From Bacteroidales bacterium (GTDB taxonomy: Bacteria > Bacteroidota > Bacteroidia > Bacteroidales > UBA932): 49,569 nt of DNA. Position 1 is the first letter of the stretch. The number at the start of each line of letters is the position of its first letter. Where the stretch lies: positions 1 through 49,569 of the forward strand of contig JAFUZO010000065.1 of assembly GCA_017476575.1 (NCBI GenBank), read 5' to 3'. Made by a program: the position numbers and the translations under genes. Below, in pieces: positions 13,148-23,309 of the stretch. The notes beneath the pieces were generated by a model. That model was given only the letters and a program-made list of their open reading frames with translations. It searched no databases and was not told where the DNA came from.

Positions 13148-15871
13148 TCATTCAGCCGCTTCGACCTTGATGTTGTCCAGATGCCAGCGCTGGTATTGGG
13201 GTGTCGCCCCCATGTTGACAGGGCGGATCAGGATGCGGGTGCCTTTTGTCACCCCGACGAGGGTCACGGAGGCATGCTGCCACGCTAGCTGATCGGGCTC
13301 CTGGGTGGTGGAGAAGGGAGCGGAGACGGCCGTCTCTGTGTCGGCCGCCATGCCGGGGCCTTCCACCTCCACCACCGGCTGTACGTTGTCGATGGCCCCG
13401 GAACCGCCCTTGTGGGCGCACCAGTCGAACGACACGACCACATTGACCGGTGTGTCGCCCTTGAAATCCATCGGAGGCAGGCGGAGACCGGTCTGCTTGT
13501 TGCTGGCGCCCATCTTGAAATAGCAGTTCTGGAGATAGAGGGTGGCGGCGCTCTTGTTCAGGTCTTCATAGCCCCGGTTTTCCAGTTCGACGCCGAGGGT
13601 CGTGGCCAGGGAACTGAGCGACCATACGTTGGGCTGTTTATGGGAGGACAGGTTGCTGCCCACCGGATCCATGTTAGCGAGCGTGGCGTCGGCGTCGGAG
13701 GCGAGGAAGGCCTGTACATACGGCATCAGCCACGAGAAGTCGTCCTGGAAATACACGCCGGAGGCCGGGGCTGCGGCCTGCGTGACGGTGACGACGGCTT
13801 CCTGGTTGGCCGACGTGTTGAAGAAGCGGACAGTGCCGGTCCTTTCCGCCTCGGCGTCGTTGGCCTCGCAGGTCAGCAGGTAGTCATGCCATTCTACGAG
13901 TGCCTTGGACTCGACCGGGGTGACCGTGATCCAGGCGGCATCGGAGGCGCAGGACACGTCGATGTTGGTCTGGATGCGGACGGTGCTCGTCCCTGCCTCG
14001 TGGCCGACACGGACGGCATTGCCGGAAGAGACACTGATGAACGGGTCGAGCAGCTGGCCGGCCGCGCTCTGGACGACGTTGATGACCTTCTCGCTGTCCT
14101 CGGAGACGATGCGGATGTTGCCCTCGCGGAGTTCGGAAAGGTCGCTTTCGGCGCAGGTGACGGTGATTTCCGTCTCCACGCCCGCAGCGCCTTCCGTCAC
14201 GTCGAGGGTGAGCCAGTCGTAGGCCGTGGACACGGTGAAGTCGTAGTCGGAGGCCACGGTGAAGGCCTTCGGCCCGGTCGGGGTGCCGTTGAAGGTGAGG
14301 AGGTCCACCGAGGTCTGGATATCCGCATAGACCGGATCCTTCTCCACACCGTCACCTTCCTTGAGGATGACGATGTTCGGCTTGTAGGTGTCGTCGTTGA
14401 CATCGGTGACGCACAAGCGGGAAGAGGCTGTGGAGCGGGTGTCGGTGGTTCCGCCGCCTCCTCTCCAGAGGGCGGAGCAGCGCAGGCGGATCTGGAGATG
14501 TTCGTTGTTCTTGCGGAAACGGATGGTCTCCATGACCGGGCAGTTGGTGGCGCCGTCCTCGTTGGTGGCGCAGGTGTACCGCACCTCGTAGCCCGGATCG
14601 GTGGCCGTCTGCGGTGTGCCGGCGACCAGCCATTCATCCCCGTCGAGGTATTCCAGGAGCCAGTATTTCATGCCCCACTTGGAGGAACGCATCTCGAAGG
14701 CGATCTGCACCTCGGTGCCGGCCTTGATGGCGCCGTTGCCGTAGAAGAGCCAGTAGTCGTTCACCCACGGTCCGGTGACGCGCGGGTTGTTGGCCTGCAC
14801 GTCCAACTTGTAGTTGTTCGTCGAGTTGTTGCTCTCCAGGTCGTAGGGCACATATTCGATGTAGCCGATGCCCTGGACCGGGTCGATGCGCGGGTTGTCG
14901 TTGTTGAAGGTGTCGCTGGAGTAGTTCAGGTCGCTGCCCATCGCCCAGCGGAGCGGGTAGGGGACCAGCGTGTCGTCGGCCCCGTTGTCATCGACCGCGG
15001 TGACGGCCAGGTAGCCGCTGGCGCCCTCCTTGCCGACGGCATAGCCGGTCAGGACGACCTTGTGGAGGTCCACCTTGTCCATCTGAAGTTCCGCGACCGG
15101 GTCCACGACGACGACCGTCGCGCTGCCGGCCTTCAGCGAGCCGTTGATGAGCGAGCCGGAGACCTTTCCGAACACGACGGACTTTCCGTCATAGGAGCCG
15201 AGGGCGTCGGTCAGATCCGGCGCCGTCGGATAGGTGAAGGTGCCGTTGGAGGTCACCGTGAGTTCGTCCACGAGGAAGGAGGGTGCGCTGTGGAAGGTCG
15301 CCTTGGCGCCGTTCAGCGACACGACATCGCCGACCTTCACCTCGCGGGCGCCCTGTACATACAGGGCCGAAGTCCCGTCGGTCAGCACGAAGCCGCTGGT
15401 GGTGATGGCCGCCACGGTGGCGGAGGGAATCTTCGCGACGGTGGCGTCGTCCAGGTCGAGGACTTCGGTGACGGTCAGTTCCTGGACGCCTTTGTAGGTG
15501 TCGCCGAGCTGCTGGACGGTGACCTGTCCCCGGCGCAGGGCCGTGCCGCCCTGGAAGAGGACGGTGCCGGTGCGGGGCAGGTCCATCACGCCGCCGGAAT
15601 AGTTGTCGTCGACAGAGATGGTGACCTCCATCGGACCGTCACCGGAGGCAGGGGAGACGGAAATCCATTCATCGCCGGAGTCGGCGGCCCAGGATCCGTC
15701 TGCATAGACCGAGATGGTCTGGCCGGGAGCGTCCTTCGCCGCGAAGGTCAGATAGGTCTCGCTGGTCGCGACAGCCCGGGCCTCCGAGGCCTCCTTTCCG
15801 CCCTGGCACGCCACGGCACCGAGTGCCAGCAGGGCCCAGGCGGCATATTGGATAGAATGACAGTATTTCAT
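13148..15871 (-). CDS. Large surface lipoprotein with BACON repeats
   Basis: The 907-aa protein starts with a lipoprotein signal (LALGAVAC, Cys22). A BACON domain at about 35-110 contains GSWAADSGDEWISVSPASGD. A DUF5689-like stretch (TVTEVLDL onward) follows, then a long unassigned region (about 270-500), two further BACON domains (WLTLDVTEGAAG and AAWITVTPVESK, about 520-690), and a C-terminal beta-rich domain (about 700-907) that may bind carbohydrate. BACON domains are common at the ends of Bacteroidota outer-membrane glycan-handling proteins. It is the last gene of the phosphoesterase-susC-susD operon, 19 bp after susD. By position it resembles a SusE/SusF-like surface glycan-binding protein. 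No catalytic residues were recognised. Confidence 0.82.
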   Translation of the reverse strand: MKYCHSIQYAAWALLALGAVACQGGKEASEARAVATSETYLTFAAKDAPGQTISVYADGSWAADSGDEWISVSPASGDGPMEVTISVDDNYSGGVMDLPRTGTVLFQGGTALRRGQVTVQQLGDTYKGVQELTVTEVLDLDDATVAKIPSATVAAITTSGFVLTDGTSALYVQGAREVKVGDVVSLNGAKATFHSAPSFLVDELTVTSNGTFTYPTAPDLTDALGSYDGKSVVFGKVSGSLINGSLKAGSATVVVVDPVAELQMDKVDLHKVVLTGYAVGKEGASGYLAVTAVDDNGADDTLVPYPLRWAMGSDLNYSSDTFNNDNPRIDPVQGIGYIEYVPYDLESNNSTNNYKLDVQANNPRVTGPWVNDYWLFYGNGAIKAGTEVQIAFEMRSSKWGMKYWLLEYLDGDEWLVAGTPQTATDPGYEVRYTCATNEDGATNCPVMETIRFRKNNEHLQIRLRCSALWRGGGGTTDTRSTASSRLCVTDVNDDTYKPNIVILKEGDGVEKDPVYADIQTSVDLLTFNGTPTGPKAFTVASDYDFTVSTAYDWLTLDVTEGAAGVETEITVTCAESDLSELREGNIRIVSEDSEKVINVVQSAAGQLLDPFISVSSGNAVRVGHEAGTSTVRIQTNIDVSCASDAAWITVTPVESKALVEWHDYLLTCEANDAEAERTGTVRFFNTSANQEAVVTVTQAAAPASGVYFQDDFSWLMPYVQAFLASDADATLANMDPVGSNLSSHKQPNVWSLSSLATTLGVELENRGYEDLNKSAATLYLQNCYFKMGASNKQTGLRLPPMDFKGDTPVNVVVSFDWCAHKGGSGAIDNVQPVVEVEGPGMAADTETAVSAPFSTTQEPDQLAWQHASVTLVGVTKGTRILIRPVNMGATPQYQRWHLDNIKVEAAE

Positions 15872-15890
15872 GGTTGCAAAAATTAATCGG

Positions 15891-17708
15891 TTAGTAGGCA
15901 AGCCCGTCGTTCCAGCCGGGGTTCTGCTTGAGGTCGCCGCCCGCTTCGTGGACGAGTTGGCGTTCCTTGGTCGGAATCGGATAGTAGTAGTCGCGGTTCT
16001 CGTTGAAAGAACGGGTCACATTGATGTGGTGGTAGATGTATCCCCGGGATCCGTCGGTCAGGATGATGCCGGTATCGACGCCGAGTTCCTTGTCGACCAT
16101 ATCCTTGTGTTTGGGGTCGATGCCTGTCCAGAGGCAGAGGTCGGCCTTGCCGTCGCCGGTCAGGTCGTATTCACCGACCCCCGGGAAATACATGCCGTAG
16201 ATGGGCTGCTCCAGGCATTTCCCCTCTCTCCAGCGGATGAGGTCGGCGAGGCGGAAGCCCTCTTCGGCCAGTTCAACGCCCCGCTCGCGGCGGATTTCCA
16301 GGATGACGCCCTGGTTGGCACCGGTCACATGGTGATAGCCGTATTCTTCGGAGAGGAGGAACGGGTCGGGGTGGGCATTGGCCTCTTCCAGGCTCATGTG
16401 CGGCATCCCCACGCGGTCGCGGAGGCGGTTCACGGAGATGTCGAGGTCCTCCTGGGTGAGGGCTCCGCGTTCAGCCAGGGCTTCGGCGTAGTTGAGGTAG
16501 ACCTCGCCCAGACGGAAGACCGGCATGTCGTTATAGGACTTGTCCACGCGGCCGACTTCCGGCAGGGTGCTGTCCATCACATACTTCACGAGTTGGTAAC
16601 CGGTCACGCTGGCACCGAGGTCCGGAGCCGAGACCTCCGTGTCGCCCAGGCGGATATAGCCGGGGGTTACGGTGATGGCGCCCAGACGCGGGTCCCGGCC
16701 GGTCATCTCTTCGGCAAACTGCATCGTTTCCCAGCCTTCCCGGTCGGTGAAACGGGTGCCGTCGGCCATCAGGAAACTCGCGACGAACTTGCGCGTGAGG
16801 CCCGGGCAGCCCTGGGTGGGCATAAGGGCGTAGGCCGTGCAGTTGTTGGTGATTTGGAGGCTCTGGTCGTTCTTGATGGCCAGGATATATTCACCCCGGT
16901 CTGCGTCCACCTCGGCGAAGAGGACACGGTAGTCCGGAGCCAGCTGATAGGGTCCGTTTTCGATGATGTCCTTCGCGGCCTCGGCGGCCAGGCCGAGGTA
17001 GTAGTCCGCATCATGCGCGTCCGTCGGCAGCGGCTCCACGTACATGTAACTGTACAGGTCCGGGTCGTGATACTTGCGGAACGTCCCTTCGTACAGGCAG
17101 AAGCGGGCCTTGAGAGCGAGGGCGCTCCAGCGGTTCACCCGGTAGGTGCTCACGGCTTCGGGCAGGTTGTCGATGGCGTAGTCGATATCCTCGATCATGT
17201 GGCCCATGATGACTTCACGGCTGTCGCGGGACTTGTAGAGTTCCGGGCTGTTGGTTTCGAGCTGGACATCGATCCACGGCACGTCGCCGAAGCGTTTCAC
17301 CATGTTGAAATACAGGTAGGCGCGGAAGAACCGGGTGACGGCCGTGTATTTCACCACGGCGTCCTTGTCTTCGCACTTGTCGATGTTCTCGAGCAGGGTG
17401 TTCATCTTGCGGAGGTCGCCCCAGGCGCCGGAACCGCTGCCCCAGCCGCCGCCGGTGTTGGGCACGGTGCGGTTGTTGCCGCCGCGCAGGACGGCCGACA
17501 GGTTGAGGTGGACGTAGTGGTCGCTCTGCTCTTCGTAGGGCTCTTTGTCCAGGTTGTTGTTATAGAAGGTGTTGGAAAACAGTTGGAGGTCGGTCTCGTT
17601 CCGGAAGTAGTTCTCCTGGGCGAGGGTCGCCTGCGGGGTACGGTCCAGCCAGTCGCAGGCCGTCAGGGACATCAAAAGGGTGATGGCAGGAAGGATGATT
17701 CGTTTCAT
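15891..17708 (-). CDS. SusD/RagB family nutrient-binding lipoprotein
   Basis: Outer-membrane lipoprotein that caps the SusC pore and captures the substrate. The 605-aa protein has a lipobox (MSLTAC, Cys18) followed by DWLDRTPQATLAQENYF, the typical SusD start. TPR-like helical repeats follow, with FRAYLYFNMVKRFGDVPWI, and the C-terminal part contains YLNYAEALAERGALTQEDLD and ILEIRRERGVELAEEG, all characteristic. It begins 18 bp after susC. The nearby phosphodiesterases and GH31 enzyme hint at a phosphorylated glycan, but the ligand is not shown by this sequence. Confidence 0.96.
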   Translation of the reverse strand: MKRIILPAITLLMSLTACDWLDRTPQATLAQENYFRNETDLQLFSNTFYNNNLDKEPYEEQSDHYVHLNLSAVLRGGNNRTVPNTGGGWGSGSGAWGDLRKMNTLLENIDKCEDKDAVVKYTAVTRFFRAYLYFNMVKRFGDVPWIDVQLETNSPELYKSRDSREVIMGHMIEDIDYAIDNLPEAVSTYRVNRWSALALKARFCLYEGTFRKYHDPDLYSYMYVEPLPTDAHDADYYLGLAAEAAKDIIENGPYQLAPDYRVLFAEVDADRGEYILAIKNDQSLQITNNCTAYALMPTQGCPGLTRKFVASFLMADGTRFTDREGWETMQFAEEMTGRDPRLGAITVTPGYIRLGDTEVSAPDLGASVTGYQLVKYVMDSTLPEVGRVDKSYNDMPVFRLGEVYLNYAEALAERGALTQEDLDISVNRLRDRVGMPHMSLEEANAHPDPFLLSEEYGYHHVTGANQGVILEIRRERGVELAEEGFRLADLIRWREGKCLEQPIYGMYFPGVGEYDLTGDGKADLCLWTGIDPKHKDMVDKELGVDTGIILTDGSRGYIYHHINVTRSFNENRDYYYPIPTKERQLVHEAGGDLKQNPGWNDGLAY

Positions 17709-17726
17709 GGTCTTGTCCTCCAGGGT

Positions 17727-20700
17727 TTAGAATGTGATGTCGATACCGAACATGAGGGTCTTCTGCCACGGGTAACTCACCCCGTCGTAGGCGTTGGCGC
17801 TGGAATAGCGCGTATAGGCCGATTCGGGATCGAGGTACCGGGTGTTCTTCTTCAGGGGCGACCAGTAGGCCAGGTTCTCGCCGGAGAAGTAGATGCGGGC
17901 CTTTTCGAGGCCGACTTTCCGCGTGACGATGCCCGGAAGGGTGTAGCCGACGGTCAGGTTCTTGAAGCGCAGGTAGCGGATGTTCTGGAGATACCGGCTG
18001 TTCACCTTGGAGAGTTCGCCGCCGGTGGAGGAATAGGCTCTCGGGCGCGGGAAGTAGGCGTCGGGATTCTCTTCGGACCAGCAACGGTCGATGAAGTCGC
18101 GCTGGAGGAAGGAGACGTAGGAATAACTGTATGGGCCCCAGAACATATAGTTCATGCCGGCCGGATACCAGTAATGGTTGCCGGTTCCCTGGAAAAAGGC
18201 GGAGACGTCGAAGCCCAGGTAGTCGAAGGCGAAGGTGAGGCCGTACTGGAGGCTCGGCAGGGAGTTGCCGAGGATCTTCCGGTCGCCCGGGTCGTCGACC
18301 GTGTTGGCCCCGATGCCCAGGGTGTTGACCCGCCATTCACTTTCCGGCAGGAGGATCTTGTTACCATTGTCATCGACGGCGAAGGTCCCGTCGGCGTTGA
18401 GGGCATAATGGCCGTCATTGTCGAGGTCCACGTAGCGGAGGTCGCCGGCCAGGAAGCCGCCGGTCATACGTCCGCTGATGTAGCCGCTGCAGTCGAGGAC
18501 GTTGGTGATGTAGTCCTTCGCCTCCTCGTCGGAGGAGAACAGGCCGTCCACCTCGAAGCCCCAGATGTCGCCGATCCGCATGCCCTCATAGTAGGCCATG
18601 CTGAGCGACTTGGTCGGGTTGTTGTACTTGGTGATGTAGGAGCGGTAGTCGCTGAGGATTCCGCGGACAGTGTAGCCGAACGGATGGCCGAAGAGGGAGA
18701 ACTGGTCCCTCCAGCCGAGGGAGAGTTCATAGCCCTGCGTCTTCAGGTCGGCGGCATTGGTCTGCGGGGAAGCGGCACCGAATACGGCCGGGAGGTCCGG
18801 CCCTGCGGTGAGCATGTTCAGCGTGTTGCGACGGTATACTTCACCGGTGAAGGTGAGGCGGCTGCGCAGCATGGCAAGGTCGATGCCTAGGTTGTACTGC
18901 TCGGCGGTCTCCCAGGTGAGTTCCGCGTCGACCGGGGCGCCCAGGGTGGCATACTTGCCCATCGTCGTGCCCTCGCCGAAGGAATAGCCGGCGAAGTCGC
19001 TGATGGAGATCTGGCGCAGGTAGGCATAGTAGTTCTGGGCGCCGGAGGAGGTACGGACCACCTGGTTGCCGAGGTTGCCGTAGGAGGCGCGGATTTTCAG
19101 GTTGTCCACCTTGGAGCGGAGCGGGGCGAAGAACGGCTCCTCGGAGATGCGCCAGCCTATGGAGGCCGACGGGAAGAACCCCCACTGGTGTCCTTTCTGG
19201 AACCGGGACGTGCCGTCATAGCGGCCGGAGATTTCCAGGAGGTAACGCTCCTTGTAGTCGTAGTTGAGGCGTCCGAAGAAGCCCATGATGGCGTAACTGT
19301 TCTGTCCGCCGGACACACCGTCGATGACGTTGCCGGTCGCGTCGGGGCCCACCAGGTCGAGGTCGTTCAAGGTCTCGGAGAGCAGGTTCTCGCCCCAGGC
19401 GTCGATGTTCTTGGAACTCCAGTCTTCCATGTTCATACCCGCCGTCGCCGTGAAGTGGTGCTTCCCGGCGAAGGTGTTGTCATAGGTCCCGAACACGTTG
19501 AAGGCATGGCGCTGGTAGGTGTTGACCGCCTCTTCGAGTTTGTCGTCGCCCATGCCGGAGGTATAATATTCATAGTCGGCCCCCGGATACTGGCGGTAGG
19601 GGATGTTGACGGTCCGGTGGGTGTTGCGGTTCTGGTAGAACCGGTAGGTGTAGTTGCCCGTCAGGGTGAAGTGGCGGGTCGGGGTGATCTTCAGTTCCGT
19701 CGTGTTGGTGAAGTCGGTCCGGCGCTGCCAGTTGCGGGCCTTGTTGTCGCCGAAGACGATGTGGCGGCCGTTGGCGACATTGTAGTTGCCGTTGATCATC
19801 GGGGTGGCGTAGAGCCAACTGCCGTCCGGGTTCTTGAGCGGGAAGGAAGCCAGGGCATGGCGGGCGGAATAGGCGAAGGAGTCCTGGATGTTGCTGCCGC
19901 CCGGATAGTCGTAGAGGGAACTGTAGAAGGCGGTGTTGTTGGACAGCCGCATGTACTTGTTCAGGCTGGCATCGATCTTCGCGCGGAGGTTGTACTTCTC
20001 GAAGACGTCCGGGTTGAGCCGGATGACGCCGGTCTGCCGGTCGTAGGCGCCGGAGAGGAAGTACTTGACATCCTTGTTGCCGCCGGTGATGGTGACGTTG
20101 TGCTGCTGGACGGGATGCCGGTCGCGGTAGAGTTCGTGGTACCAGTCGGTGTTGGCGTAGTAGATCCACTGGAGCCGTCCGTTGCGGACCTCCTCGACGA
20201 CCCACGGGCGCTCCGGGTTCTCCGTCTTGTCGTTGACACGGGCCAGGAGTTCGGCCATGTCATGGGCGTTGTAGGTGGTGTAGTTGGCACCGGCATCGGA
20301 GGCCCAGAACTTGTCCACGGTGTAGACCGACCAGTAGCCACGCGTCTCGAAGTCGGTGGAGACGGTGGGCTCTTCCCAGCCCATGCGGCCGCTGTAGCGG
20401 ACCGTCGCCTTGCCGCCCTGGTCGGAACCGGTCTTGGTCGTGATCAGGATGACGCCGTAGGCGGCCCGGGCGCCGTAGATGGCGGCGGCCGAGGCGTCCT
20501 TGATGACCGAGATGTTGGCCACGTCGGCAGGGTTCACCCGGCTCATGTCGGCCTCCACCCCGTCGACCAGCACGAGCGGGTCGGCTTCGTTGATGGAGGT
20601 GAAACCGCGGATGTTGAGGGAGCCGGTCGAGCCCGGGTTGCCGGCCGAGGTCGTGATGTTCAGGCCCGGCACCGCGCCCTGGAGCATGTTGGTCAGGTTG

Positions 20701-21116
20701 TGGGTCGTGCGGTCCTGGAGTTCCTTGGTGTCCACGGACGTGATGGCGCCGGTCAGGTTGACCTTCTTCTGGACGCCGTAGCCGACGACCACGGTCTCCT
20801 GGAGGACCATGTTGTCCTCTTCGAGGTTGACGACGATGCGCCCTTGTGTGGCAGGCACCCGGAGGGTCTGGGTCGTATAGCCCAGGCAGGAAATCTCCAG
20901 GACGGCCTCTCCGGCAGGAACGCGGAGGGAGAAGGCGCCGTCAAGGTCCGTCACGTCGCCCCGGGTGGTCCCGGAGAGGATGACGGCGGCGCCGACGAGG
21001 GGTTGCTGCTGGGTGTCCAGGACCAGGCCGGACACCTCCCGCTCCTGGGCCCGGAGCGTCCATGCGGACGCGAGGACCGTCACAAGGAGGGCAGCGATTC
21101 GTTGAATCCGTCTCAT
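17727..21116 (-). CDS. SusC/RagA family TonB-dependent outer-membrane transporter
   Basis: Imports a SusD-captured oligomer across the outer membrane using TonB energy. The 1129-aa protein has a signal peptide (about 1-23), a carboxypeptidase-like domain (about 27-110, REVSGLVLDTQQQPLVGAAV), and a plug starting near VVVGYGVQKKVNLTGAITSV. The plug carries PLVLVDGVEADMSRVNPADV and SVIKDASAAAIYGARAAYGV, the SusC signature. A long beta-barrel ends in an aromatic-rich strand (FGIDITF). The length is typical. It lies 30 bp after the upstream phosphoesterase gene, so the four minus-strand genes probably form one operon. Confidence 0.97.
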   Translation of the reverse strand: MRRIQRIAALLVTVLASAWTLRAQEREVSGLVLDTQQQPLVGAAVILSGTTRGDVTDLDGAFSLRVPAGEAVLEISCLGYTTQTLRVPATQGRIVVNLEEDNMVLQETVVVGYGVQKKVNLTGAITSVDTKELQDRTTHNLTNMLQGAVPGLNITTSAGNPGSTGSLNIRGFTSINEADPLVLVDGVEADMSRVNPADVANISVIKDASAAAIYGARAAYGVILITTKTGSDQGGKATVRYSGRMGWEEPTVSTDFETRGYWSVYTVDKFWASDAGANYTTYNAHDMAELLARVNDKTENPERPWVVEEVRNGRLQWIYYANTDWYHELYRDRHPVQQHNVTITGGNKDVKYFLSGAYDRQTGVIRLNPDVFEKYNLRAKIDASLNKYMRLSNNTAFYSSLYDYPGGSNIQDSFAYSARHALASFPLKNPDGSWLYATPMINGNYNVANGRHIVFGDNKARNWQRRTDFTNTTELKITPTRHFTLTGNYTYRFYQNRNTHRTVNIPYRQYPGADYEYYTSGMGDDKLEEAVNTYQRHAFNVFGTYDNTFAGKHHFTATAGMNMEDWSSKNIDAWGENLLSETLNDLDLVGPDATGNVIDGVSGGQNSYAIMGFFGRLNYDYKERYLLEISGRYDGTSRFQKGHQWGFFPSASIGWRISEEPFFAPLRSKVDNLKIRASYGNLGNQVVRTSSGAQNYYAYLRQISISDFAGYSFGEGTTMGKYATLGAPVDAELTWETAEQYNLGIDLAMLRSRLTFTGEVYRRNTLNMLTAGPDLPAVFGAASPQTNAADLKTQGYELSLGWRDQFSLFGHPFGYTVRGILSDYRSYITKYNNPTKSLSMAYYEGMRIGDIWGFEVDGLFSSDEEAKDYITNVLDCSGYISGRMTGGFLAGDLRYVDLDNDGHYALNADGTFAVDDNGNKILLPESEWRVNTLGIGANTVDDPGDRKILGNSLPSLQYGLTFAFDYLGFDVSAFFQGTGNHYWYPAGMNYMFWGPYSYSYVSFLQRDFIDRCWSEENPDAYFPRPRAYSSTGGELSKVNSRYLQNIRYLRFKNLTVGYTLPGIVTRKVGLEKARIYFSGENLAYWSPLKKNTRYLDPESAYTRYSSANAYDGVSYPWQKTLMFGIDITF

Positions 21117-21146
21117 AAGCGGTTGGTTAGTGTGTGTTAAAATGGG

Positions 21147-23102
21147 TTATTTCTTATAGATATCGGTGGTGAAGGATTTCGGCCGGGTCATGGTCTCGGT
21201 GTAGGTGTTGCCGAACCGGTCGGTGACCTTGATGTCGAGGGTGGTGGCCGGCCCGGAGGCCGTGACCTTGAAGGTGTGGTAGTTGCTCTCGGTAGCGAAG
21301 GTGGCCTTGGCCTTCTTGTTGAGGCGCTTGGCCGTGTAAGCGACGAGGTGGAGCGGGTCCAGGACCGTGACCTGGGTCGCGGTGAGCGCCTTTCCGCCCT
21401 CCGTCACCTCGATGGTCCAGGAGGGGTCGTAGTTCCAGACGTTGATGTAGACCTCGTTGGCGGAACTGGCCGTACCCCAGATGCCCGGCTTGAAGTCGGC
21501 CTGGTAGGTGGCGCCGCCGTCCGGTACATAGTCCGCCGCCGTCAGGAGGATCTGGTTGCGGTCGTAGGTGCGGAACTGGTAGCCGGTGTCGGAACCGGTG
21601 GCCTTGTACTGCCACTGGAAGTCCGTGCCCTTCACGTCGAGGATGGTGTACCCGGCCGGGGAGCCGTCCTGGCCGATGTGCACACCCGGGGTCTCGTAGG
21701 CGCTCCACCACCAGGTGCCGCAGACCGCCCCGGCGTTGTGCTCGTAGAAATGGTCGGCGGCGAGGTGGTCGTGGTTGTAGACCGTGTGGGTGTGGGCCGT
21801 GAAAAGTTGGACCTGGGTGTACGGTTTCAGGATGTTGATGAAGGCGGAGGCGTTGCTGAGCCGGGTCGTGCCCGAGTTGTTGTACAACTGGATGTGCATC
21901 GTGACCACGAGCGGGGTGGAGGCGGGCACCTCGGCGAGGTCCTTGCGGAGCCAGGCCAACTGCTCCTGCACGAGGTTGGCGTTGTAGGTGCGCTCGTAAC
22001 AGGCGTTCCCGTTGCTGTCGGTCGTGGGGGTGCTGTTGGTGCACTCCACGTCGTCGAGGACCACATAGTGGACGCCGCCGATGTTGAAGGAATAATAGGT
22101 CGGGGCGATCAGTTCCTTGTACTCCTTCACCGTATCGAAATCGCCCATGTAGTACATGCTGTGGTCATGGTTGCCGATGGTATGCCAGACGGCAAGGTCC
22201 TTGATGCCGTTGGCGTCGGTGAGATATTCCTTGTAGCTGTAGTTGTTGGTGACCCAGTACAGGTCCCAGGTCATGTCGCCGAGGGTGAGGCCGTAGATTT
22301 TCCCGGTGTGGGAGGCTACGTAAGAATTGACGTCGGCGACGAAGGTGCGGAACTGCGCCTGGTCGTTGGTGCGGCGGGCCAGGTGCATGTCGCCGAACAG
22401 GAGCACGGTGTGGTTCTCCTGCCCGGGGGCCTCCTTCAGGAGGAAGTCGACCCGTTCGGCGACCCCGGCGCTCTTCGACAACTGGGTGTGGAACTTCGGC
22501 AGGATGCCCTCCTGGAGGGGTTCGTAGCCGCTGGGGACGGACATGAACACATAGCCGTGCTTCTTGCCCGAGGCCAGTTGGTAGACGCCGTCCGCATCGG
22601 TCTTGACGACCTCGATGCCGTCGGAGACGACGACCCCGGGCACGCCCTTGCCGCCGCAGGCGACCTGACCGTAGACGGTGCTGCCCTCGGCCGGTGATAT
22701 TTCCGTCCCGCCCTGGGAATAGCGGATGGTGATCCGCGTGGTGCCTTTCAACGTCTTGGCGGTGCCGCGCTGGTGGTAGACGTTATAGGAACCGGAGGCG
22801 AGCTGCCCACTCCACAGATGGCTGATATCCACGTAGAAACGCTTGTCGGTCACGCTGGTGATGGCGCAGGTGTACGAGGCGTTTCCGGATGCTGCGAGGA
22901 CGATCTGGTCGCTCTGGAGCGGCGGTTTCGAGAACTGGACGCGGAAGCTGATTTCGGATGCCTCATAGTCGATGTCCATCGTGGCGGGGACTTCGAACTG
23001 GACATCGGTGGCGGACGGGCCATCCTCTTCCTTGCCGCAGCCGGCCGCCAGGAAGAGGACGGTCAGGAGCGCCGATGGGAGGAGATATCTTAATGTTCTC
23101 AT
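21147..23102 (-). CDS. Calcineurin-like phosphoesterase lipoprotein
   Basis: The 651-aa protein has a lipobox (FLAAGC, Cys22) and is likely outer-membrane anchored. An N-terminal beta-sandwich (about 30-140) is followed by a MetallophosN-type repeat (about 145-220, STVYGQVACGGKGVPGVVVS). The metallophosphatase domain shows GDMH (about 238), LGDMTWD (about 271), GNHDH (about 311), MH (about 404) and AHTH (about 435; the usual motif is GHTH). A MetallophosC-type beta domain closes the protein. It is the first gene of the operon leading into susC and susD. Placed at the surface, it could remove phosphate or cleave phosphodiesters before import. The exact substrate is unknown. Confidence 0.88.
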   Translation of the reverse strand: MRTLRYLLPSALLTVLFLAAGCGKEEDGPSATDVQFEVPATMDIDYEASEISFRVQFSKPPLQSDQIVLAASGNASYTCAITSVTDKRFYVDISHLWSGQLASGSYNVYHQRGTAKTLKGTTRITIRYSQGGTEISPAEGSTVYGQVACGGKGVPGVVVSDGIEVVKTDADGVYQLASGKKHGYVFMSVPSGYEPLQEGILPKFHTQLSKSAGVAERVDFLLKEAPGQENHTVLLFGDMHLARRTNDQAQFRTFVADVNSYVASHTGKIYGLTLGDMTWDLYWVTNNYSYKEYLTDANGIKDLAVWHTIGNHDHSMYYMGDFDTVKEYKELIAPTYYSFNIGGVHYVVLDDVECTNSTPTTDSNGNACYERTYNANLVQEQLAWLRKDLAEVPASTPLVVTMHIQLYNNSGTTRLSNASAFINILKPYTQVQLFTAHTHTVYNHDHLAADHFYEHNAGAVCGTWWWSAYETPGVHIGQDGSPAGYTILDVKGTDFQWQYKATGSDTGYQFRTYDRNQILLTAADYVPDGGATYQADFKPGIWGTASSANEVYINVWNYDPSWTIEVTEGGKALTATQVTVLDPLHLVAYTAKRLNKKAKATFATESNYHTFKVTASGPATTLDIKVTDRFGNTYTETMTRPKSFTTDIYKK

Positions 23103-23281
23103 AACGAATCAATTATTTCTTTTCTGGCTGTTTTTGCCGGAAATGGATGGTAAAATTAATAAAAAATCGTTTACGTGTTTTGTGTTTTTAAACTTTCTTT
23201 ATAGGTTATGGTGTTTTGTAATAAAATTGTAAAGAAACGAAACAATTCGGTCAGAAGATTCCGGAATCAAGAGAAAATCAC

Positions 23282-23289
23282 TACATTTG
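23282..23289 (+). promoter_or_regulatory. -7 element of the plus-strand phosphoesterase-GH31 operon
   Basis: TACATTTG is an exact TAnnTTTG match, 20 nt before the ATG at 23310. The 207-bp divergent intergenic region is AT-rich, unlike the coding sequence around it. No CAAAnnTA (a minus-strand -7) was found for the opposite operon. Confidence 0.6.
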
Positions 23290-23309
23290 AGGCCATAAAT
23301 TTTTGAAAC

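Noticed and set aside
13412..15886. 824-aa plus-strand frame opposite the BACON lipoprotein gene
   Set aside because: Shadow frame; Gly/Val/Asp/Arg-rich without domain order, while the minus strand has a lipoprotein signal and BACON domains.
15870..18890. 1006-aa plus-strand frame opposite susD and susC
   Set aside because: Shadow frame with no recognisable motifs; both opposite genes are unmistakable.
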